Shown: piece by piece, positions 42,716-56,328 of the stretch
How positions within the stretch are numbered: the first letter of the stretch is position 1
How the letters are laid out: every line of letters begins with the position of its first letter
Origin: Phyllostachys edulis
Taxonomy: Eukaryota; Streptophyta; Magnoliopsida; Poales; Poaceae
DNA length: 64,000 bases
Direction: 5' to 3'
Assembly (NCBI GenBank): GCA_036346405.1
Contig: CM070546.1
Location: 104,910,826-104,974,825, forward strand
Translations under genes and position numbers: made by a program
The notes under the pieces: model-generated
What the model was told of the DNA's origin: nothing
Databases searched by the model: none
What the model saw: only the letters and a program-made list of their open reading frames with translations

Positions 42716-43634
42716 TGTAACATCCCAAAAATCTTATTTTTGGGAAGACACAGTGAAAATAAAAGGAAAAGTAATTTTGAGCTTATTCTATATGGAAAAT
42801 CATTTATGCATGATTTTTGAACATTTTGTATAAAACAAATAATGAAATTTTATACAAGTAGCAACTTGTAAGAATTTTAGGAAAAATCACAAAGCAAATA
42901 AAATCCTAAAAAATTGACATGAAACTAGACGTTGTCAGAAACTCTCACAAAAATTGTCATAAAGTCTGGAACATATTTGATAGGTTTACAAATTCAGCAA
43001 AGAATCAGGTAGTTTTCGAAAAATCTAACAACAAATTCGAATATCCCTCTATGCCTTTGGGCTGAAACTGAGCTAGCCCAAAACTCCCTCACCCAGCTCT
43101 AGCCCATGCCAGCGTATTCACCCTCCCTCGCTGATGTGTGGGCCCCACCTGTTAGCACCCTACGTCTACCTCGCCCTTGTCCTCCGCTCGCTAGCTCACA
43201 CCTTTGCCCCCCCACTCGCCCGCGATTTCGCCTTACTGCCCACCGTTTCACACCCCACCTACCACCATCACCTCCGCCAAACCTCGCCCATGCCATCTAC
43301 CCCCTTAATGGTGCCTAACCCCTGCGCTGGAGGAGAGACCCAGAGGCGACCGTGAGATTCTCGCACTGACCGTCGACGCCTTGTCGTTTTCTCGCACAAA
43401 CGTCCTAACTACTTAAGCCCTATCGTGCGCATCGTCTTCGTCAGCTTGCCCCCATTCCATTTTGCGCTAACCCGAGCCTCATAGCTCCTTGGTTTTGCGG
43501 GAACATATGCGTCGTACTCGACGCCGTTGAGTGCTCCTCCGCACCATTCTTACTCTAGTGAGCTTCCTCAACCACGACACCTGCATCATCCTGATCGTCT
43601 TACATAACTCACACCTTTCCTGTGCTTAATGCAG
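42716..43634 (+). mobile_element. Chromovirus 3' LTR, first part (family Z copy 2)
   Basis: TGTAACATCCCAAAAATC begins just after the purine tract GTAAGGGGGGGGGG (about 42697-42710). This marks the 3' LTR of the pol remnant to its left. It is interrupted at 43634 by a solo LTR; the same LTR resumes at 48526. Confidence 0.8.
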
Positions 43635-44318
43635 TGTAACATCCCAAAGTTCTATTACCAAAATAAAAATTAATAAAGTTATTATTTTACTGGATTTTCT
43701 GGCTGTCAAAGAATTTTTTGATTTTCTGTAATTTAAAAGAGTTATCTTGGTTAAAAAATATAAAATAAAATCAATTATTTAATTTCTTGGCTTTTAAAAT
43801 CAAAAATAAAATTTATTAAGTTTTATGGGATTTTATTGATTTAAAATGAAAAATAAAATTTTACTTAATTTATGGAATTTTTATTTAATTTCTAGAATTT
43901 TACGGTATTTAAAAAAGGTTTTCCTATTTTCTAGAAAATTAAATAATTACTGTGCAAAAATAAAAGCCAACTTTAATTTGGAATTATTTTTATTAAGTGT
44001 AAAATAATTCAAGGAATTTCTGTGAATTTTTCTAGAATTTTTGAACTACATTTGCTATTTTCTAAAAGTCTATTTGATTTATTGCTTTTTTGAAATTTTA
44101 AAATCCAAAATTCCGAATCTCAAATCAAAATCCAAATTGTGAGTCTCAACTAAAATCCTCATTCTAAAATCAAATATCTTTGCGGCTAATCCTAGATTCA
44201 AATTCTTGTTTTGAATTCATCTCAAATTCAAATCCTAGCCGAATTTGACAATTCAAATTTATATTTGAATTTTCTGTGAAATGAAAACTTTATAATCTCA
44301 TTACAATTCCTGGCCAAA

Positions 44319-44490
44319 ATTTATTTTTTTTCCTTTTTCTTCTTTCAAATTTTTTTTTCCTTTTTCTTCTTTCAAATTTATTTATTTTTCCTTTTTCTTC
44401 TTTCAAATTTATTTATTTTTCCTTTTTCTTCTTTCCTTTCTTCCCCTTTTCCTTTTTCTTCTTTTCCTTTTCTTTCTTTCTTTCCTTCGT
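44319..44490 (+). repeat. TTTCCTTTTTCTTCTTTC repeat
   Basis: A unit of about 32-36 bp, TTTTTCCTTTTTCTTC plus TTTCAAATTTATTTA, repeats four times and then decays into a pyrimidine tract. Confidence 0.85.
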
Positions 44491-46708
44491 TTTCCCTATT
44501 TCCTTTTCTTGTCTTGTTTCCTTTTCTTGTCACGTTCTCTGTCCAGCACATGCATGCATGCCATTAACACCCAAAGCAAGCTCCTCAATTCCCTCAATTT
44601 CTTCCTTTTTTATTTTTTCACACAATTAAAGGCATTCAATTCCTCGCGTCATGACACCTCCATTTCAGTTGAAAATACCATTATCAGTTGCTAATGTCAG
44701 GTTTTCCTATAAAAAATAATTACAAAAATTCTAAAAATCCATTTTCATCATTTATGTGAATTTGTTTAGATTTTTTTTAACTCTATTTGCTCTTTTCCAA
44801 AATTCCCTTTCAATTTCTTGTAATTTCTAGCAATTAAAAATGAATTTCGTTCGCAAATAAAAATGAAATTTGTGTTGAAAATATTTTATTTAAGCTCAAA
44901 GTACCCTATTTAACTACTCTGAAAATTTATAGAATTGTTAGACCTATATTACTATTTTTCAAGTTTAAAAATAATTTTAGAATTATAAAAATAATTATTG
45001 TCTAATAATAATAATATTATTATTAAAATTAATATTTTATTTGAACTGAAAATGTTGTGTTTAGTATCTGTGATTTATTTCGGATTTTTCTGAATTTATT
45101 TGCTATTTTTTCTAAATTAATTAGTGTCTTTCGAATTTTCAAAAGGATGATTCCTCGGAATATTCCTAGCGCTACAGTACCATCTATGAACAGTACCACG
45201 CCCAAAATTGCGCTCATAACTCCGGCGAGCAATTCCCACCAAACCGTTACTCCTTTGCACCTATAAATTGAACTGTAGCCTCTCCACCTCATTCCCCTCA
45301 TCCCTCTCGCTCAGATTTGCCAAAAGCCTCCCGGAGCTCCCTCTGCTAGCCCTTCCTCTCCAACTCCAGCGACAACTCCAGCGAGCCCGATCTCCTCATC
45401 CTAGCTCCGTTGTTCACCAAATTTTACCGGTGAGTTCCTCTTGACATTCTCTACATTTCTATTCAAGCCAAATTTTGATTTATCTATTGGTTCACCTCGG
45501 CCACAAAAGCACCGATGGTCTTCTTCTCTAACTCCAGCAAGAACTCCAGCGAGCCCGATCTCCTCATCTGTTGCTCCGTTGTGCACCAAATTTGACCAGT
45601 GTGTTCCTATTGCGATTCTCCACATTTCTATTCAAGTGGAATTTTGATTTTTCACCACCGGCCACATGTTCTTCCCCAAGTTCGGCGAGAACTCTGTCGA
45701 GCCCGATCTCTTCATCCGTTGGGTAATTGCATGAGCCCTTTTACCTACATGTTCATTTCAATATTATCTACCTTTCTATTCAAACAAAATTTTGAATTTC
45801 ACAATAATTCGTCACTACCATGTCATGGCCACCTTACCGCCCAAGCCCACGTGTGCGCTTGCGTGGCTGACACTATTCCATGGGCCGATCCACCGTGGAC
45901 CAAACCCATTTTTGTGGACCCGGTCCACAAGATGCGGGCCCACATGTCTTTAAGTCTAACCCTTTTCCTTTGCAAAATAACTTAGGCCAAAAATTCATTT
46001 TCCCACCTGCGGACATCATGCTAACATAATAAAGGAATTTCCTTCAGAAAAATAATTCCTTAAATTCTGAAATTTGGAATTTCATCTTTTCATGTGATAA
46101 TCAACCTTCCGGATGATCGTTCTCCTTCATACGAACTCCGATTCCACCGATTCTTGTTCCTAAATTCATATAAAATCAAATTATAGCTATCTAAACCGAA
46201 ATTATTTAATTTGGAGTTTATTTGAATTTTATTTGAATTTTGTTTGAATTTAGCTCGTTTACGCGTATAGATTTCGACAACTTCAGAGAACCGGAATTCG
46301 ACGCCATTTAAGAACAACGATTAATCAAACAAGACAAGTTACATCTTTGATCATATTTGATCCCATTATTTCAAATTATTTAAATTCTATTTTAAATTAT
46401 TACTGCACGCGTATTTCTATTCAATGTAATTTAAATACCTGCTTTTAAATTATAGTTATACCTAAATCCTTTGTATAACCAATATTGATATTTGAATTGA
46501 ACATATTATCACCCTAGATAAAACCTAGTTGATACGATAGTATGAACTAGGACCATTTGAAAATATTATGCCTAACCATGCTTAGATCAAGAATATTTGA
46601 TTTGGGAATTTACAGCCAAAAATCAAATGTTGTTTAAAAGTGTATGGCATTGGTTTGTCATGGAAGATTTTGCAAATGATTTTTAAAAGCAAAAAAGGAA
46701 AAAGTTGG

Positions 46709-47949
46709 TTTGTACTTAGGCGAAATGGATGGTTGGTGGGTGCAGGTTTACGCACAGACTCAATCCGGATAGGGTTGAGGCCCAGGGGTTATTTTGGAAG
46801 ACGCCCAAGTCAGTTAAGGACTAGTCTTCGAGCCGCATCTTGCAAAGCCCCACCGTACTACCCCAAGTCTGGAATGGGACAGGCTATGCTAAATAATTTG
46901 CAACATTCCAATGTTAGTTGTGCCATTTTGGTGTGTGGGTGTCAGTTAGACAGTATTCTCACTTGGCGTAAGAGGGGGCTTTCGGCTGGTGGTTAGCCCA
47001 ATAGAAGTGAAACCTTAGCGGCGCAAGAGGGGGCTTCTGGCGGATGATTAGTCCAAAGGAAGTGAAACCTTAGCGGGCATGACTACTTTGGAATGGCACA
47101 TTGTAAAGGCCTCGTGATAATCACTTAGTCGCACACATTCGGAAGTGTGTCAGACGGACATTAAAAGTTGATTATCTCTTGTGGGTAAAGTTGTACAACC
47201 TTTGTAGAGCGTAAAACTATTCGAATAGCCATGTCCACGGTCATGGACATGCTGAGGAAAGCCACTCAAAGCTAGACTTTGATTTTGATTTCAGAAGATT
47301 TTAGCAAATGATTTGAGGATGGTTAATCTTTGTACTTGGGCGAAATGGATAGTTGGTGGGCGCAGGTTTATGCACGGGCTCAATCCGGGTAGGGTTGAGG
47401 CCCAGGGGTTATTTTTGAAAGTCGCCCAAGTCAGTTAAGGACCGGTCTTCGAGCGTATTTTGCTAAGCTCCACCGTACTACCACAAGTCTGGAATGGGAC
47501 AGGCTAGGCTAAATAATTTGCAACGTTCCAATGTTAGTTGTGCCATTTTGGTGTGTGGGTGTCAGTTAGATAGTATTCCCACTTGGCGCAAGAGGGGCTT
47601 CCGGCGGGTGGTTAGCCCAATGGAAGTGAAATCTTAGCAGCGCAAGAGGGGGCTTCTAGCGGATGGTTAGTCTAAAGGAAGTGAAACCTTAGCGGGCATA
47701 ACTACTTTGGAATTACGTATTGTAAAGGCCTTGTGATAATCACTTAGTCGCACACCTTCGGAAGTGTGTCAGACGGACATTAAAAGTTGATTATCTCTTG
47801 TGGGTAAAGTTGTACAACCTCTGCAGAGTGTAAAACTATTCGAATAGCCGTGTCCACAGTCATGGACATGCTGAGCAAAGCCACTCAAAGTTAGACTTTG
47901 ATTTTGTTTTAAAATGATTTTAGCAAATGATTTGAGGATGGTTAATCCT
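46709..47949 (+). repeat. 620-bp tandem duplication inside the solo LTR
   Basis: The block starting TTTGTACTT(A/G)GGCGAAATGGAT occurs at 46709 and 47329, 620 bp apart, with roughly 93-95% identity by eye to about 47949. The related LTR at 60951 has only one copy (about 62940-63520), so the duplication arose in this lineage. Confidence 0.9.
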
Positions 47950-48525
47950 TGTGGTAAAAATTGAGTGGTTAGCCATGTGATAGGAGGGTATCCATGACCA
48001 TATTTCACATGGAGGTTATCCTACTAGAAAACATGAGAATTTATAAAATAAATTTTAGTTATAGAATAATCTCTTTGGAACTTAGTACAAATATTTAAAG
48101 ACAACATTGCTTTATGCAAATTCAACCAATAAGCCTTCCTTTGATATATCCTTGCATGCATTATAATCTGTTATTGGGTGTAACTTGCGAGCACGGAAGT
48201 TGTGCTCACCCTTGCTTAATGCAAATAAATTTCAGAGGAAAAGGACTTCGCTATCGGTGTGGATTGCGATGACTAGGCCGCTACCCCAGTTGATTGTCTG
48301 TGGCAGATCAGATGGACTCTACTACTTCTTCTTCGTCTTCCGCTGTATTTGTGTAATGTTGGCTTGTAAGCCTTTCTTGTAATAAAATCTGTTGATTATT
48401 AATAAAGTTGTGCGATTTATGGATGTTACCATATCTATTTACTGTGTGAACTAGCTACTGATCATAGGACTAGTTCAGAAATACACAGAGGATTTGGGGG
48501 TGTTACTCCTGGGTCCAACATGCAG

Positions 48526-49545
48526 CCCCAGAAGTATTGTAGCTCAATCGCAATGCCTTCGTCCTCAGCTCCGGCACGTACCCGAGCTCGCCAACGCGTA
48601 CCCGTCACTCTGGTGAAATCGAGCTCAAACTAACCATGTCATAAGGTGTTCCCCACTCCAGTGATGCTAACCCCTCACTCCATGCAAGCAATCTCGCCCT
48701 AAATTTGAGCTTCACCCTCATCTTCCTCATTCATAGCTGCCGCTTCCATTTCTGATCTTCTTCGAAACCCGGTGAGCCTCCGGGCGATTCCTTGGGTCTA
48801 CACCATCCTTAGCACCCTAGTAACCTAATGCGACGCTTCTTGTAGCACCTCCGTTGCTGTGGTGAGCTACTGTCATGGACCTTCTCTACGCTGTTGCTGC
48901 TCGTCATCGACATGCCGTTCCAGAGCCCCTCCGATCTCATCCTCTGCACCTTCATGGTCGTGGTGAGTCCCTAGTCCTCACACACATGTTGATTTGCCAA
49001 GGGCGAGTCCCTAGTGCATTTCCCCCCTAGCCGCTGATGGCACCGCCACAGTTTCATGCCGCTGGCATTCCTCCGGTGACCCTAGATTTCCGTGCCCAAC
49101 CCATTAACATCGACTGGAATTACTGAGTCCAGTGCACCACTCATTTAGCCCAGGGAATGCCCCATACATGAAATGTGTTGCAAACCCAAGGAGCTCTTGC
49201 GCTCATCGTCATCGTGCCACCGATTTCTTCCACCTCACCGACCACTTCCACCTCCCCTGGCATCTCATGGACACCCTTTACCCATTTTCGGGCTCCCCCG
49301 AGCCTTTCCACGTGTACCTCGCCGCCAGTGAGCCCCTGTCCCTCTCGGCCATGTGCGCGCCCATCACCTCCCTTTCTCTCTCTCCCCAAGTGGGACCCAC
49401 ATGTTTAAAAGTTGATTAATGCTTAATGATAGTGGTTAAAGATGCTGAGTGGATGACAGGTGGGACCAGCAGAGAAGATAATAAAAAATCTAATTTCAAA
49501 CGTGTTTAGTGAATGAGTCACTAACATGTGGGACCACACACACTA
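48526..49545 (+). mobile_element. Chromovirus 3' LTR, second part (family Z copy 2)
   Basis: Continuation of the LTR that starts at 42716. Near 49490-49540 the run TAATTTCAAACGTGTTTAGTGA and TGAGTCACTAACATGTGGGACC matches the minus-strand LTR at about 52060-51990 in order and spacing. The downstream limit is uncertain. Confidence 0.65.
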
Positions 49546-49719
49546 TATGGCGGATCGTATCTGAACTAGTTTGTTCCAACCCGTTAAGTGTGCGACCCTG
49601 TAGGTTCATGCGTAATCGATTGTGACTCTAAAACTCCTTTCCGACCATGAGTTGTTAGCGGTTCCTAGCAGAACATAACGATATATGAATACACATAAAT
49701 ACTATATCGAACAAACCTT

Positions 49720-49880
49720 ATGCAATATGATCTGCGACCAGGTCCTTATCACTTACGACCAGTTTATATTTAGTTACAATCAGTTCGTAACTCCTTACGA
49801 CTGGTTAGTGATCATGTTCGACCAGTTTACAACCAGTCTGTATCTCAATACGACCAGTTCATATCTGGTCGGACTGAATG
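49720..49880 (+). repeat. CGACCAGTT minisatellite (about 21-bp period)
   Basis: Seven or eight degenerate units of the form TACGACCAGTTnnnATCT, with a 21-31 bp spacing. Confidence 0.7.
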
Positions 49881-50555
49881 ACTTGCTTGCGTATTCTTCC
49901 TTTGCCTCATGATATCTGGTTGAACTCCAGGTGAGATATTTTGTCATCCATAGACTGTTCAATACTTTCTCGATCAACTGATGGATAACTTCATGTGGTT
50001 GACTCTTCGGCCACTAGCGGCACGACCATGCACTTTGTTTATCTGACCACATCGAGGGGCCTATAGATGTCTTTCCTGTCATGTTAGGAGGGTCAAATCC
50101 CATAACCGACCAGTCACATCCCTCCGCATGTTTCATAGCATACCCAAAACCTACCTTTATAACTACCCAGTTACGAAGTAGCGTTTGGCAACCCCTAAGT
50201 GTACTATTACACATGTAGGAAACCATGCTGATCTCAGGTCTAAGGATTATACATCATCATTTCTTGAGACCAACTAATGGCACATAGAATCATAACAATC
50301 TCAATAGTCTCAAGATGGGTCAATCCAACATCATTTTCTTTAACATGTGTTCATATTATTGATTCGATATCCCTATATCCATGACCGGTGAAACATGGTC
50401 ATCAATCAATACATGTGTTGGTCGATAAGTCAATAGTGTTCCGAATAGTGACATCCAACTAGGGATACATTTAGAATGACATCATATAAGTTAAAGAGCT
50501 TCACCAACATGTCACATACTTGTTAATCTTTATAAATGATAATTTTTCAGACCCC

Positions 50556-51095
50556 GGGCTTTGAATACCCAATGGACCGCACTAAGCATGCTCATGACCG
50601 CGAGCATGCCTATTTAAATTGATTTACACTCTACAGAGGTGTACATCTTTAACCACAACACACAAATTCTCTAGTTTGTTTGGCATTCATCGATACCACT
50701 GCTCACTACCTTTGGTAAGCAGTCTAGAGCACGCGTCGAAGCCTTTACATCATCTAGTCCTATCCTTGCACTATCCTAGTGAATGAACACCCTCACTTCG
50801 CCCGGGATCCTCCCCGTCAAGTGAGGCATTCATCATTGTGTCAGCAAGCTTTATGCCCAACACCGTGGTGAAGGGATCCCTTTGGAGCAATCACACATGC
50901 TCGCACTACTACGGCCTACCAAGGTGCAAGGGTAGTTTTCGATGACTTAATAAGCTAAGACCGTCCCATACCGACAAACATGGTTGTACACTTAGGCTTT
51001 AGATTGGGAGCACCAGCGTTCGGTCCTTAATTGACCCGGACGAGGATCTCCCCCTATCTACTTGTGAGACTCGTCTCTCACACTTTTCATAATGT
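50556..51095 (-). mobile_element. Fragment of long-LTR family, minus strand
   Basis: GACCGCACTAAGCATGCTC, TTTACACTCT(A/G)CA, CCTTTGGTAAG(C/T)AGTCTAGAGCA and GCGTCGAAGCCTTTACATCA recur at 60690-60870 in the same order. Both resemble, inverted, the second half of the solo LTR at 43635-48520. Confidence 0.7.
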
Positions 51096-51990
51096 AATAT
51101 AACTCACCCGCATCACAAACTAATTTTTTTCATTTTGTTTTTATACAAAATAACAGAGGTACACCTCTCTGGACTTTCTTTTCAAAAACCCCCAAACCAC
51201 ATTTATCATGTCATCCTTTTTACAATTTTCATTAAAGACTATAGCCCAACTAAGCAATTGTGCGATATTTGCATTTAAAAAACCTAAGTTGACATCATTC
51301 ATTATCTAACCATAATCCTAGTGGCTACAAAATTAAGGATATCAACACATCAAGAAGGATCATGCATCGAATAGGACTTACAACTACCATTATCCCAAAC
51401 ATAGCAATTTTATATGAAACATACACACATGCATAATAGATTTTTGCAAAAGATGTACAATAATTAAAATAGTAGGATCAACATGGTCAAAGGAGGTCCT
51501 TGCCTTGCTCTGGTTGATCTGAATATGATAGTGAAGGATCATCGTGAAATTCGTTCGAATAATCAACGTTTGTTCAAAAAGAGCCGAAAGCAAATTAAAT
51601 ATAGCAAAAATAATTTCAACAGCCAAAAAAAAATCCAAATATTTTTGCATATTCAGGTATAGCATGATTTTAGATGAATTTATAAAAAAGAATCATCTCA
51701 TTTGGAGTTTTTATGAAAAATTTATTAAGGTTTCCATTTGCTTCGTGTTGAAAATTCCAGAAAATAGAAAAGGAGACATCAAAAGCGTATTTTTCCGAAG
51801 TTTACGCTTTCAAGCTGCGAAAGCGTATTCTTCCCTACGTTCTATTGAGGTTTACGTTTTCCAACAGAGAAAGCGTATTTTCCTCAGAACTAAAGGTGGC
51901 TTTCTTATATTTCTGGATTTTTTATTAACTTTCATGTGGGGCCTACTTGTGAGTGACTTATTCCTTTGTTTTACTGATTTTTATTTATAA

Positions 51991-52152
51991 ATCGGGGCGG
52001 TCCCACATTTCATAGACTCATTTATAAATAACGTTTGAAATTACATTTTCTTTAACCTTTTCAGCTGGTCCCACGTGCCATAGTCTTGTTACGCTTAATC
52101 TTGTTACTTAGTGTTAATCATCCTTTTAATCACATGGGCCCACTGGCAGAGA

Positions 52153-52189
<37 letters not shown>

Positions 52190-53963
52190 AGGGAGAGGCT
52201 AGGCGCGCATGGCCGAGTGACTTGGTGAACTCGCCGGTGGTGAGGTAGGCATGGGGAGGCTCGGATTAACGGCAAAATGGGTTCCTCTCTCAACGGCGAT
52301 GCCACCAGGTGGTGGTGGGGGCCAGAGAGATGGTTGGAGGTGTTGTTACGCCGGAGAAGAGCGGCAGAGCTCCTCGGGTCCAAGGTCGTTTTCGCAATTG
52401 AAGCTAATTAGCAGCAAAAGGTAGTGTGCACTGGCTCTAGGGGGTTGCTGCGATGCAATTGGTAGCGGCTCGGGGACCAATGATCACTGGAGCGACGAGG
52501 ACAAAGATCCCGCGGTGGCACCATGATCGGTTATGATGAAATCTAACTTACACTGGCTAATCCTTCGATCTAATGCACGTAAAAGCCCTAGGGGACTATT
52601 AGAAGCTCACCAAGGTCCTCAACAGCGTAGGGTAATGCTCAGAGTGGTTTGGCGACGTTGAGCAGCCGTGATGCGAAGGAAGCGTGTAGTGACAGCTCGT
52701 TGTAAGGATGGAGAAGCTACAAGAAGGTGCGAATTAGCTTGTATGCACACATAGGATGGTAGGGGTAGAAGGAATTGATAAAATATTCACTGAGGCGATG
52801 ACTAACTGAAAAATGGTAGTGGCGGCCAGAAATGAGGAAGAAGAGCGATTCGAGGGATTCCCTGCGTTTGAATCCTCATCAACCGAGGGGAATGCATTAG
52901 TGAGGTATAGAACACGAAATGACACGGTCAAGTGAGGTTCAAGCTCACCAGAATGTTGGTAATGAAGATGTCCAGAGAGGGTTTTGCGCTGGAGGTGAAG
53001 AAGATGACCACTTGTCTGAGCTCCGATGTTCCCGAAGCTACATCAAGCACAGAAGAAGAATCAGTGAGGCAAGAGGCGCATGATGACGTAGGTGGTGTGG
53101 GTAAGGAAGCTCACCTAAGCTAGAAGCGTTGTGGGGCTCGCTCACCGATGCCGAGAACGATGCTCTCGTTCCTAGTGAACCAAGGAGCAAGAAGCTCTGA
53201 TTCTTGATGGGGAGCGAGATTAGCGAGCTGGGATCACCATGATGCGGTCGAAGGTTTATATATGGGTGAGTAGAGTGTGAGAATTTCGACGAGAAGACAT
53301 GGTCGTGGCTAGTATCTCGCGTTCCTTACTTGGCGTCTCGGCCAGAGGGGGTGTTAGGCATCATTAAGGGGACTGTTAGCATGGGTGGAGCCAGGCAAAG
53401 GTGTTGGCGGTAGGTGAAGCGCAAAACTGTGGGCAGCGAGGTAATCCATGCGCGAGCGGACGATGCGGGCGAGGGAGCATGCTGGCGAGCGAGGGCAAAG
53501 CCAAGGTGGATGAAGGGTGCTGACCAGCGGGGCCCACCCATCAGCAAGCGCAAGAGTGAGTTGAGTTGGCACTGGCTGGGTTGGTGCATGAAAATTTGCC
53601 TACTCGTATGCAGCCCAAACGTGAGAGGGAAATTCGAAATAGTTTTTGAATTTCTAATTTCTGGCTGGGTGCTTGATGAATTTTTGTACTAAGCAAACAG
53701 AGTCCAAAATTTATGAAATTTTTTGTGTGAGCTCTTGAACCTGTATAGTTGCTCTTGTAAAGTTTCCAGGATTTTATGTGCTCTGTGGTTTTCCCGAAAA
53801 TTCTTGCAAGTTGCTGTTTGTATGAAATTTCATTATTTGATATATATACACCAAGAGTTCAAAAAGCATGCATAAATGATTTTCCATATGGAATAATACT
53901 AAAAAATACTTTCTTATTTATTTTCACTATGTCTCCCCAAAATGGAAAATTTGGGATGTTACA
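51991..53963 (-). mobile_element. Gypsy LTR, family Z copy 3 (minus strand)
   Basis: Minus-strand start TGTAACATCCCAAATTTTCC at 53963; AAATCATTTATGCATG, AATGAAAT and TCACACAAAAA follow in the same order as at 42716. It is inserted in the 3' LTR of the minus-strand Copia. The inner, GC-rich part has opposing short frames that I do not count as genes. Confidence 0.7.
52147..52198. repeat. (GA)n-rich microsatellite
   Basis: Runs of GAGAGA with GGGA interruptions inside the family Z LTR. Confidence 0.9.
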
Positions 53964-54053
53964 TAATTCATCCAAGGAACATAATAGCATTTATTCTATA
54001 ACTCATAAATATAGATGTGATACAATCATATATATGATTGCCTATAGGACATA

Positions 54054-54254
54054 TTACCAACAGTCTACCACTAGCAGATCCATTGGACTGAATGCACTAG
54101 AAATCACACCTAGTTCATTAATGAACTTCCTAATCCATATAGCTTCTTTTGCAGCTTTGGAAGCCGCAATGTACTTAGCCTCTATTGTAGAATTAGCAAT
54201 TGTTCCTTGCTTAGAACTTTTCCTGCTCACTGCTCCTCCATTAAGACAAAACAC
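54054..54254 (-). pseudogene. Copia 2 RNase H, C-terminal part
   Basis: LNGGAVSRKSSKQGTIANST, then IEAKYIAASKAAKEAIWIRK and FINELGVISSA: the second half of Copia RNase H. The first half (SRSQSGFV) lies on the far side of the solo LTR at 56797. The frame leaves the family pattern after GVISSAF, consistent with an internal deletion before the 3' LTR. Confidence 0.85.
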
Positions 54255-54594
54255 ATGTAATATCTCGTTTCCCTTTAGAAAGGATATTTGATCTAGATAT
54301 TTGAATTAAAGGGTTTAAAGGGGGGTTTTCGCTTGAGGTGGAAAACCTGGTTGTGGGCTCTCGACCCATGGTGTCTCGGCCCAAGGAGGGAGCAGCCAAC
54401 CCTAGCCCTCCCCTACTTTGCGCCAACACCCCACCCCTTTTCCAACCGCCACCCCCTCCACTCCTCCCCCTGTCTAGCCACCACCCTTGCTGCCTTTCTC
54501 CAAGCCGCCGCACAGCCAGCGCTACTACTACTACTAGTTGCTAGCAAATGCATTGCTGCATGATTTGTATGTGTATGTGATGGATTCAACAGTA

Positions 54595-54676
54595 GAAGAG
54601 ACAAAGAGAAGGGAGGAAGGAAGGAAGAGAAAGGAAGGAAGAGGAAGGAGGAAAAGAGGAAGAAAGGGAGGAGGAA
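54595..54676 (+). repeat. Purine-only tract
   Basis: GAAGGAAGGAAG- and GGAAGAGG-type runs with almost no pyrimidines for about 80 bases, a form able to adopt triplex DNA. Confidence 0.8.
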
Positions 54677-56328
54677 TATGCAGGTTTCGTGTTTCATCTT
54701 GGTCTCCAAGGGTGATGATCAAGTTTTCATTCGTTTTGTTCAGGAATTTTCTGGTCGGGGGGAATTCGTTTAGTAGATCGGTTTCTGTTGTCTGTGTTGT
54801 ATTGTAGTTTTGGGTACCAGTGGTGCAAAATTTGGTAATGCCATCTCCTAGAAAATTGTAGAGCATCTCGATAGCTTTCAGTAGAATGTTTATTCATGTC
54901 GATCGGATGAGTAGTTTTTAAGTTATGAATTTTGTAAGCTTGCTGTCTGGTCAGGTTATCGGGTTTTGGCAGCACACATAAATTTGTAGATTGCAAATAG
55001 AAGATGGATTAATTTGGGGCTTTGATCTAGATGAAAAGGGTATGTAACTTCGTAAGGATTCCATTGAGTCTAAGAACATGATTTTTTGGATGGGTAGAAT
55101 AGAAGTTATGATTTTTGGAAGACTGTAGTTCAGAAACGGGTTGCTGCTGGAAGCAGTCGTGAGAAAACTTTAATTTGACAAAGTTAATAGTAGAATGAAA
55201 TTTTTGGCATAACTAGGTTATGGTAGATAATTACCTTTAGTTTCTGAAAAGTCATAGATCATTATGTTTGCACACGTGGATTAATAGATATAAAATTATT
55301 AAGTCTGCTATCCAGAAGATGACAGATCTGTCTTCTGAGTTAAAAACGGGGATTTATATAATTTAATCTGAACTTTTGATAACCTAACAAGTTGTAGGAA
55401 ATTGTGTGCAGATTCCATAACAATATGGTTTATTATTTTATGTTGTGGTGGTTGAAAGTTATGATAATTTTAGTGCCGGGACAGCAGTGGGACTGTTTGG
55501 TAAAGAGGGAAAATTGTGGATTTGGAGAGTGCGTAGTAGTGTTGTAGATTAAGTGTTGATTTGTAATTCCGTAGTTTGTATTGAGTTGGGTGTTTGCTGT
55601 AGGCGGAGTAGCTTCGGGATTGGTATCACCCTCTCATTACTACGGTCATCGCAGCTAGAAAGGCAAGTGCATGTAGAATGATATTGAATGTTGGAATTTT
55701 CATTTGGTTAAATGAAAACTTGTCATGATTATGCACGTGAAATATGCTTATTTCATATTGCTCTTCTGCCTTCGATAATTGATGATGATTATTCATTGCA
55801 TTGCATATTGAGCATTCATGTTGGAATGATTTAACCCACGGGAGTGGGATGAGGTCCCCATAAGTAAGATATGGGCAACGAGATCCCTGTATGAAAAATG
55901 ACGGGCAATGGATCCCCGCATTTGAGAATGCGGGTATAAGTGAACAACGACGTGTATTACACTCCGCTATACCCGTATAAGTAGAAGTGAAGTGTGGCAT
56001 GAACATAAGTTGCATTGCATTCATGAAAGATGAAATTGTGTTATGAGATAATGAGAATGAATTGTTGATGAGATGTTGTTTTGTTGCTATTTTTCTTGTA
56101 CTTGCTGAGTCTTGGACTCACTTTTGTTATTTGTTGTTTTAGGTAAACATTGATGATGGCATACTTTGGGGTGGAAGTAGAACATGGAACTATTGCATTT
56201 GTGTAGCACTTCACTCCACTTAATTATTCATTCACTTTGGACTTGTAATAATTGGATAAATTGTGGTTTCCCTTAGTTCCTTATAGTTGATAATATTGTT
56301 AGTTGTTGTTTTCCCTAAATTTATTTAT

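Larger units (their letters stand above)
43635..48520 (+). mobile_element. 4.9-kb solo LTR of a long-LTR gypsy family
   Basis: Begins TGTAACATCCCAAAGTTC and ends GGGTCCAACA, with the perfect 5-bp duplication TGCAG on both sides (43630-43634, 48521-48525). There is no primer site, gag or pol between, so this is one LTR left by recombination. Its second half matches the LTR at 60951-64000 (shared CTCCACCGTAC, GCGCAAGAGGGGGCTT, TGTAACTTGCGAGCA). Contains a 620-bp tandem duplication and a pyrimidine-rich repeat listed separately. Confidence 0.92.
49546..51990. other. Unresolved mosaic of LTR fragments
   Basis: Includes a Copia-LTR-like phrase (AACCCGTTAAGTGTGCGACC at 49580), a CGACCAGTT repeat (49720-49880) and a minus-strand piece of the long-LTR family (50556-51095). 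The remaining parts are AT-rich without recognisable genes. A plus-strand frame at 51544-51990 contains GAAAGCGTATTTTCC-type repeats and no family motif. Confidence 0.5.

Noticed and set aside
28354..43634. One gypsy element with 5' LTR at 28354 and 3' LTR at 42716, CACTA nested inside
   Set aside because: The two LTRs are the same family but differ strongly, and gag, protease and most of reverse transcriptase are missing. Two separate or recombined copies fit as well.
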